Source of the DNA: Aromatoleum aromaticum EbN1
Lineage (GTDB): Bacteria; Pseudomonadota; Gammaproteobacteria; Burkholderiales; Rhodocyclaceae
DNA: 64,000 nucleotides
Assembly (NCBI RefSeq): GCF_000025965.1
Contig: NC_006513.1
Coordinates: 3,775,400-3,839,399, forward strand
Direction of reading: 5' to 3'
The position numbers and the translations under genes are program-made. Shown here in pieces: positions 59,314 to 64,000 of this stretch; the first letter of the stretch is position 1, and each line of letters opens with the position of its first letter. The notes under the pieces were generated by a model. The model did not search any database, was not told where the DNA came from, and worked only from the letters and a program-made list of their open reading frames with translations.

Positions 59314-61377
59314 TCAGCGCGGCCAGTGGCAGCGGACGATCTGGCCCCCGCCGCGGGCGGTCTCACCCGGATACTGTCTCCGGCAGATGTCCGTCGCATG
59401 AGGGCAGCGCGGATGGAAATGACAGCCGGCGGGCGGATCGAGCGGCGACGGCAGGTCGTCGCCCGGCGGGGCCGACCGGACGCCAGGCACTTCGTCATCG
59501 ACGCGCAGTACCGCCGCGAGCAAGGCCCGGGTATACGGATGTGCAGGCGCGGCGAGCACGCGTTCGACCGGGCCACGCTCGACGATTCGGCCGAGGTACA
59601 TCACCGCCACGTCGTGCGCGAGCCAGCTCACGACTCCCAGGTTATGAGTGATGAAAAGATACGCGAGACCGAACTCGCCCTGCAGCTCGCGCATCAGGTT
59701 GAGGATCTGGGCCTGCACCGACACATCCAGCGCGCTCGTCGGCTCGTCGCAGACGAGCAGCCGCGGTGACACCGCGAGCGCACGGGCAATCGCGATGCGC
59801 TGGCGCTGGCCGCCGGAAAACTCGTGCGGATAGCGCAGCTTCATCGCTGGCGTGAGTCCGACCCGCTGCAGCAGGTCGTCGATGCGCTGCGCCCGCACCT
59901 GTCGGTCAGGCTCGACGCCGAGCGCGAGCATGCCTTCTTCTATGATCTGGCCGACACGCATGCGCGGGTTCAGCGACGCGAATGGATCCTGGAATACCAT
60001 CTGGAACGAACGGCGCAATGGTCGCAGTGCCGTGCGCGACAGCCCGGTGATCGGCGAGCCGTCGAGAAAAACCTCGCCGGCGCTCGGCGCGACGAGCTGC
60101 AGGATCGCCTTGCCGGCCGTCGTCTTGCCGCAGCCGGACTCGCCGACCAGCGCCAGCGTTCGGCCCGCGGCCAGCGTCAGGCTGACCCCGTCGACCGCCT
60201 TGATGCTTCCCACTTGGCGTCGCAAAAGGCCTTTTCGCACCGGAAAATGCACTTTCAGATCGCGCACGTCGAGCAGCGGCGCCTGCGCGGTGCGCCGCGC
60301 GGTGTCGGAGAACGCCTCGGCTGCCGGCATCGCTGCGTCTGCCGCAAACCGGCCAGCCGAATAAAGATGACAGCGCACCGCCTGCCCGTCCCGCCTCTCC
60401 CAGACCGGCGCTTCGCGGCGGCACACGTCGAAAGCCTCGGGACAGCGGTCGGCAAAACGGCAGCCGACGAAGTCGCGGTCGAGCGTCGGGACGTTGCCGC
60501 CGAGCGCCGCGAGCGGACGCTGACGCTGCGCGTCGGTCGGCAGCGCCGCGAACAGCTTGCGCGAATACGGGTGCAACGGGCGGCGGAAAAAATCGCTGCG
60601 ATTTCCCGTTTCGACCAGTTCGCCTGCATACATCACGCCGATTCGCTGCGCCATCCGCGCCACCACGCCCAGGTCATGCGTGATCAACAGCATTCCCATG
60701 CCGCGCTCGGCCTGCAGGCGGGCGAGGAGATCGAGCACCTGCGCCTGGATCGTGACGTCGAGCGCCGTGGTCGGCTCGTCGGCGACGAGGAGCTCCGGCT
60801 CGCCGGCGAGCGCGATCGCGATCATGACCCGCTGCTTCATACCGCCCGAGAACTGGAAAGGATAGTCGTCGAGGCGCCGTCCCGCGTCCGGGATCCCGAC
60901 TGATTCAAGCAGCCGGCGCGCTTCGGCGCGCGCGGATGCACCATCGAGGCCGCGATGGTGCGCGAGCACCTCACCGATCTGGCTCATGACCGTCATCACG
61001 GGGTTGAGGCTCGTCGAAGGCTCCTGGAAGATCATTGCGATCTGCCCGCCGCGCACTTCGCGCATGCGCGCCTCGGTCAGGCGCAGCAGGTCGCGCCCGG
61101 CAAAGCGTACCTCGCCGCTCGCGATGCGCCCGCCGTCGGGTAGCAGGCGCAGCAGCGCCAGCGCCGTCATCGACTTGCCGCAGCCCGATTCACCCAGCAG
61201 CGCGAAGGTCTCGCCGCCCGTGATCGAGAACCCCACGCCGTCGACCGGCCGTACCGGATTTTCGTCCGGCCCGATCAGCACGCGCAGCCCGCTCACCTCC
61301 AGCAGCGGGCCCTGCAGCTCGCACGGGGGTTCGCCAGCAGGGCAGCCGGTTTTCTCGATCGTTTCGGTCATCGTCAC
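59314..61377 (-). CDS. fused duplicated oligopeptide ABC transporter ATPase (YejF/DppDF-like)
   Basis: A 687-residue protein with two full nucleotide-binding domains. NBD1 has GESGCGKSMTALALL, FSGGMKQRVMIAIALA and LLVADEPTTALDVT. NBD2 has GESGCGKTTAGKAIL, FSGGQRQRIAIARALA and LLVCDEPTSALDVS. A C-terminal oligopeptide-transporter domain with its CXXXXXC cysteine pattern follows each (DRCPEAFDVCRREAPVW and PRCPHATDICRRQYPG). The layout is that of YejF-type ATPases for peptide or nickel import. No permease or binding-protein gene is adjacent, so its partners must lie elsewhere. Confidence 0.9.
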   Translation of the reverse strand: MTMTETIEKTGCPAGEPPCELQGPLLEVSGLRVLIGPDENPVRPVDGVGFSITGGETFALLGESGCGKSMTALALLRLLPDGGRIASGEVRFAGRDLLRLTEARMREVRGGQIAMIFQEPSTSLNPVMTVMSQIGEVLAHHRGLDGASARAEARRLLESVGIPDAGRRLDDYPFQFSGGMKQRVMIAIALAGEPELLVADEPTTALDVTIQAQVLDLLARLQAERGMGMLLITHDLGVVARMAQRIGVMYAGELVETGNRSDFFRRPLHPYSRKLFAALPTDAQRQRPLAALGGNVPTLDRDFVGCRFADRCPEAFDVCRREAPVWERRDGQAVRCHLYSAGRFAADAAMPAAEAFSDTARRTAQAPLLDVRDLKVHFPVRKGLLRRQVGSIKAVDGVSLTLAAGRTLALVGESGCGKTTAGKAILQLVAPSAGEVFLDGSPITGLSRTALRPLRRSFQMVFQDPFASLNPRMRVGQIIEEGMLALGVEPDRQVRAQRIDDLLQRVGLTPAMKLRYPHEFSGGQRQRIAIARALAVSPRLLVCDEPTSALDVSVQAQILNLMRELQGEFGLAYLFITHNLGVVSWLAHDVAVMYLGRIVERGPVERVLAAPAHPYTRALLAAVLRVDDEVPGVRSAPPGDDLPSPLDPPAGCHFHPRCPHATDICRRQYPGETARGGGQIVRCHWPR

Positions 61378-61397
61378 AGGATAACGGAGCAGACAGG

Positions 61398-61419
61398 AAA
61401 AGGGCCGCTTGCGCGGCCC
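61398..61419 (-). terminator. intrinsic terminator after slyD
   Basis: On the minus strand GGGCCGC, a four-base GCAA loop, GCGGCCC and then TTTT. It follows the slyD stop by about 25 bases and precedes the ABC ATPase gene. A separate perfect 16-base palindrome (AGGATCGGCCGATCCT, 61429-61444) touches the slyD stop codon. Confidence 0.75.
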
Positions 61420-61443
61420 CCTTCGTGCAGGATCGGCCGATCC

Positions 61444-61932
61444 TCAGTGGTGGTGCCCGCCGGCCCCGTGAACGTGACCGTGAGAGAGTTCTTCGGCGGT
61501 TGCCGGGCGCACTCCCGCGACGGTGACATCGAACACGAGAGCCGTGCCGGCGAGCGGGTGATTGCCGTCGACGACGACCTTGCCTTCGGCGATGTCGGTG
61601 ATGTCGGTGATGCGGTAGATCATCTCCTCTTCGCCGTCGTCGCTGACGCGTTCGAACGACATCCCGACCTCGATGTTGTCGGGGAACTGGCCCACTTCCT
61701 CGACCAGCACCAGTTCTTCGTCGTAGTCGCCAAAAGCGTCTTCGGGCTGCAGCTTGATCTTGAGCTGGTCGCCGACCTTCTTGCCGTGCAGCGCTTCTTC
61801 CAGCGCCGGGAAGATGCCGTCGTAGCCGCCGTGGAGGTAGACCAGCGGTTGCTGACCGTCGTCGATCATGTTGCCGTCGGGATCGACGACGGTGTAGTTA
61901 AGCGTTACCACGCTGTTCTTGACGATTTCCAT
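61444..61932 (-). CDS. slyD: FKBP-type peptidyl-prolyl isomerase, SlyD-like
   Basis: A 162-residue protein. The FKBP core starts MEIVKNSVVTLNYTVVDPDG with GYDGIFPALEEALHGKKVGD, and the inserted chaperone flap runs through QPEDAFGDYDEELVLVEEVG. The C-terminus is short and His-rich (GHVHGAGGHHH), suited to nickel or zinc binding as in SlyD. It folds proteins and assists metalloenzyme maturation. I chose the second ATG (61932); 61938 is equally possible. Its start lies inside the end of bcp. Confidence 0.9.
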   Translation of the reverse strand: MEIVKNSVVTLNYTVVDPDGNMIDDGQQPLVYLHGGYDGIFPALEEALHGKKVGDQLKIKLQPEDAFGDYDEELVLVEEVGQFPDNIEVGMSFERVSDDGEEEMIYRITDITDIAEGKVVVDGNHPLAGTALVFDVTVAGVRPATAEELSHGHVHGAGGHHH

Positions 61933-62410
61933 GTGCATTCTCTGTTTGCAGTTTCCTGACCAGTTCGAAAACCCCCGCCACGTGGCCGCGGGGTGAAACG
62001 TCGTGGAGCATGTGGCGAATGACGCCTTCCTTGTCGATGACGAAAGTCGTCCGCACCACCCCCATCTTCTTCACACCGTCGACTTCCCTCGGCTGCCACA
62101 CGTGGTAGAGCCGGCAGACCTCCCTCTCGACGTCCGAAAGCAGGCGTACCGACAACCCGTGCTGGTCGCGAAACTCGGCGTGGGTCAGGCAATCGTCGGG
62201 ACTCACACCGACCACGATGCAGTCGTGACGGGCGAAATCTTCTTCGTGATCGCTGAAGTCAGCCGCCTGGCGCGTGCATCCCGGAGTGTTGTCGCGCGGA
62301 TAAAAATAGAGGACCACATGATGTCTGCCGCGTTCCGCGGCGAGATCGAAAACCTCCATCTCCGCATCCGGCAATGAAAACGCTGGCGCCATCTCACCGA
62401 TCTGCAGCAT
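61898..62410 (-). CDS. bcp: thioredoxin-dependent peroxiredoxin, Bcp/PrxQ family
   Basis: A 170-residue peroxiredoxin. The peroxidatic cysteine is in YFYPRDNTPGCTRQAADF. The resolving cysteine five residues later, seen in E. coli Bcp, is replaced by Ala, so it is a one-cysteine variant or uses Cys in HDCIVV, DDCLTH or EVCRLY. It reduces peroxides. The ATG at 62410 has AGGGGG upstream. It overlaps slyD by 35 bases, so both are coupled. Confidence 0.92.
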   Translation of the reverse strand: MLQIGEMAPAFSLPDAEMEVFDLAAERGRHHVVLYFYPRDNTPGCTRQAADFSDHEEDFARHDCIVVGVSPDDCLTHAEFRDQHGLSVRLLSDVEREVCRLYHVWQPREVDGVKKMGVVRTTFVIDKEGVIRHMLHDVSPRGHVAGVFELVRKLQTENAHGNRQEQRGNA

Positions 62411-62503
62411 GTGATCCCCCTGACGTGCGAAAGATTCTAACGGAGAGCCGAAGCGAACTCTACCGGTAACCGGGGCAGATCGCAGCGTCACGAGAAAGCC
62501 TTT

Positions 62504-62836
62504 TCACCGGGCGCTGCGACGCCAGGTCGCGGGCGGCAGTCCGACCAGGCGCTTGAAGGCACGCGAAAACGCGGCTTCCGATTCGTAGCCGACATCGAGC
62601 GCGATCGAGGCAACGGTTCGGCTGGTCTCGCGCAACAGGCGCGAACCCACCTGGATGCGCCAGTTCGCGAGGTAGTGCATCGGCGGTTCGCCGAGGAACT
62701 GCACGAACCGCTCGTGCAGCGCCGAGCGGGACAGCCCGACTTGCTGGCCGAGTTCCTCGATCGTCCACGGGCGCTCGGGGTATTCATGCAGGAGAGCAAG
62801 CGCGCGGCCGACATAGCGGTCGCGCAGGCCCGCCAA
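62504..62836 (-). pseudogene. C-terminal DNA-binding half of an AraC-family regulator
   Basis: The minus strand encodes GWLAGLRDRYVGRALALLHE, two helix-turn-helix units (WTIEELGQQVGLSRSALHER and TVASIALDVGYESEAAFSRA) and FKRLVGLPPATWRRSAR. This is the complete AraC DNA-binding domain of the cupin_6-type regulators of about 300 residues. The N-terminal cupin domain and a proper start are missing; similarity ends at about 62850, where a methyltransferase fragment on the other strand begins. It is probably a deletion remnant. Confidence 0.7.
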
Positions 62837-62844
62837 CCAGCCGG

Positions 62845-63198
62845 ATCGGCGAACTGTTCCGCGTGATCGGCGCCCACGTACCGCCCCCGGCCGGCCTGCG
62901 CTCGCCGTTGCGGTGGGGCGATGAACCGTATCTCGTCGAGTTGTTCGGCCCCCACGCCGCCGACATCCGCTGCGCGCGCCGGTCGTTCAACTTCCGCTTC
63001 CGCTCCGCGGCCCACTGGATCGAGGTCTTCCGCACCTACTACGGACCGACGCACAAGGCCTTCGCGGCGCTGGACGGCGACGGGCAGGCGCAGCTTCACG
63101 CCGACCTGTTGCAACTGCTCGAATCCCGCAATACGGCGGGGCCGGATTCGCTGGTGATTCCCGGTGAATACCTCGAAGTGGTGGTCACGCGGCAGTAG
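62845..63198 (+). pseudogene. C-terminal half of a SAM-dependent methyltransferase
   Basis: From 62845 the plus strand reads IGELFRVIGAHVPPPAGLRS, then FGPHAADIRCARRSFNFRFR and HWIEVFRTYYGPTHKAFAAL, ending PGEYLEVVVTRQ. This is the C-terminal part of a methyltransferase type whose full form (about 270 residues) has the SAM-binding motif upstream and WTPEGFIG just before IGxLFR. The SAM-binding half is absent. The junction with the AraC remnant is within about ten bases of 62845. Confidence 0.65.
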
Positions 63199-63345
63199 CG
63201 CAGCGGCGTAAAACACACCCGTCCCGTGTTTTTTCCCGGTGCCCGGCGCGACACGCGCCGGCCCTCCGAGCCATGACAAGTGACGGGCCGAGGACCGGGC
63301 CGAAGCAGCGAGACGGCAACAAGCGGAAAACGAAACGGAACGGAT

Positions 63346-64000
63346 TCAATGGCTCTTGTGATCGATCCTTTCCCGGCTGCGCAGGAAGTCCACAACCTGC
63401 TCGGGGGGCAGCGGGCGGCTGATCAGGTAGCCCTGCAGCTCGTTGCACTTGAACAGGCGCAGGAACTTCGCCTGCTCCTCCTCCTCGACACCTTCGGCGA
63501 TCACCTTGAGATCCAGCGAATGGGCGAGCGAGATGATCGTTGCCACGATCGTCATGCTCTCGGGCGTCGTCGCCATCGTCTCGATGAACGACTTGTCGAT
63601 CTTCAGGGCGCCGACCGGCAGCTTCGCCAGGTAGCCCAGCGACGAGTACCCGGTGCCGAAATCGTCGATCGCGATGTCTCCGCCCATGAGCCGGATCTCG
63701 CTCAGCTTGGCGATATTTTCCTGCATCTCCGTCATCACCATGCTCTCGGTGATCTCGAGATCGACATGCCGCGCGTCGCCATTGGCTTCCTCGATCGCGC
63801 AGCGCACGGATTCGACGAAGTTCTTCTGCTGCAACTGGATCGCGGACACGTTGACGGCAATGCGGGGCGGATCGATCCCCGTTGCCCGCCAATCATGCGC
63901 GTCGGCGAGCGCCCGTCGGATCGCCCATAGCCCCACCTGCAGGATCATCCCGGTCTCTTCGAGGATCGGAATGAACTTGTCCGGCTGCACCAGGCCGACC
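63346..64000 (-). CDS. EAL-domain protein (c-di-GMP phosphodiesterase), C-terminal part
   Basis: The coding frame runs off the right edge of the window, so only the last 218 or so residues are seen. Visible EAL-domain motifs are VDLEITES, IAIDDFGTGYSSLGYLAKLP, ALKIDKSFI and KVIAEGVEEEEQAKFLRLF, followed by QGYLISRPLPPEQ. The metal and catalytic residues in these motifs (Glu, DDFGTG, Lys, EGVE) are intact, so activity is likely. Upstream sensor or GGDEF domains would lie beyond position 64000. It breaks down the second messenger c-di-GMP. Confidence 0.9.
   Translation of the reverse strand, partial: VGLVQPDKFIPILEETGMILQVGLWAIRRALADAHDWRATGIDPPRIAVNVSAIQLQQKNFVESVRCAIEEANGDARHVDLEITESMVMTEMQENIAKLSEIRLMGGDIAIDDFGTGYSSLGYLAKLPVGALKIDKSFIETMATTPESMTIVATIISLAHSLDLKVIAEGVEEEEQAKFLRLFKCNELQGYLISRPLPPEQVVDFLRSRERIDHKSH

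Overview
This is about 64 kb of a high-GC chromosome. It is dense with housekeeping genes of a betaproteobacterium of the Azoarcus/Aromatoleum/Thauera type (Rhodocyclales). The main supports are the smc-zipA-ligA cluster, dapC-dapD-pilU-dapE-prmB, an iscR-led isc operon with hscBA-fdx-iscX, the gloB/methyltransferase/rnhA/dnaQ cluster, and the protein sequences themselves. The genus is an inference from gene content and style; no rRNA gene is present to settle it.

Layout. Positions 1-6 kb are a patchwork: an Mrr-type nuclease, a DUF3079 protein, an aminotransferase, sufS and at least two gene fragments. From 6 to 31.4 kb the window is conserved core: methylthioinosine phosphorylase, typA, galU, ligA-zipA-smc, lysine/diaminopimelate genes with pilU inside, prmB, a response regulator, glutathione peroxidase, the complete isc operon (with an extra cysteine desulfurase), cysE and trmJ. 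After suhB (31.5-32.3 kb) comes an accessory stretch (32.3-51.3 kb). The 51.4-62.4 kb part is core again: mutS, a spermidine-synthase-like gene, dnaQ, rnhA, gloB, mltD, a fused oligopeptide ABC ATPase, slyD and bcp. The right end holds two gene remnants joined head to head and the end of an EAL-domain protein.

The most interesting part is 34.8-48.8 kb. A nine-gene operon on the minus strand encodes a Tat-exported molybdopterin oxidoreductase of the DMSO-reductase superfamily, a four-cluster Fe-S subunit, an NrfD-type membrane anchor, a TorD-like chaperone, a DUF309 protein, an unrecognised 229-residue protein, a periplasmic rhodanese-like protein without the catalytic cysteine, a polyferredoxin with a C-terminal zinc-ribbon-like motif, and a small helical protein. 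Divergent from it are a PhnD-like periplasmic binding protein, a histidine kinase and an NtrC-type regulator with an intact GAFTGA motif. Between the two transcription units lie a sigma-54-type promoter pointing into the operon and two perfect GTTAC-N6-GTAAC dyads 44 bp apart. I infer a substrate-induced respiratory oxidoreductase that exchanges electrons with the quinone pool, sensed through the binding protein and switched on through sigma-54. A permease/thioredoxin-fold pair next to it could belong to the same function. The substrate cannot be read from the sequence. Metalloid or sulfur oxyanions are the likeliest classes because selenate, arsenate/arsenite, tetrathionate and polysulfide enzymes share this architecture. 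The catalytic subunit has Asp where the third Fe-S cysteine is expected.

The accessory stretches also contain several broken genes: aac(3)-like, sufU-like, carboxymuconolactone-decarboxylase-like, an integrase N-terminus, an AraC C-terminus and a methyltransferase C-terminus. There is also a divergent tyrosine recombinase behind a nested inverted repeat. Together they mark sites of past insertion and deletion.
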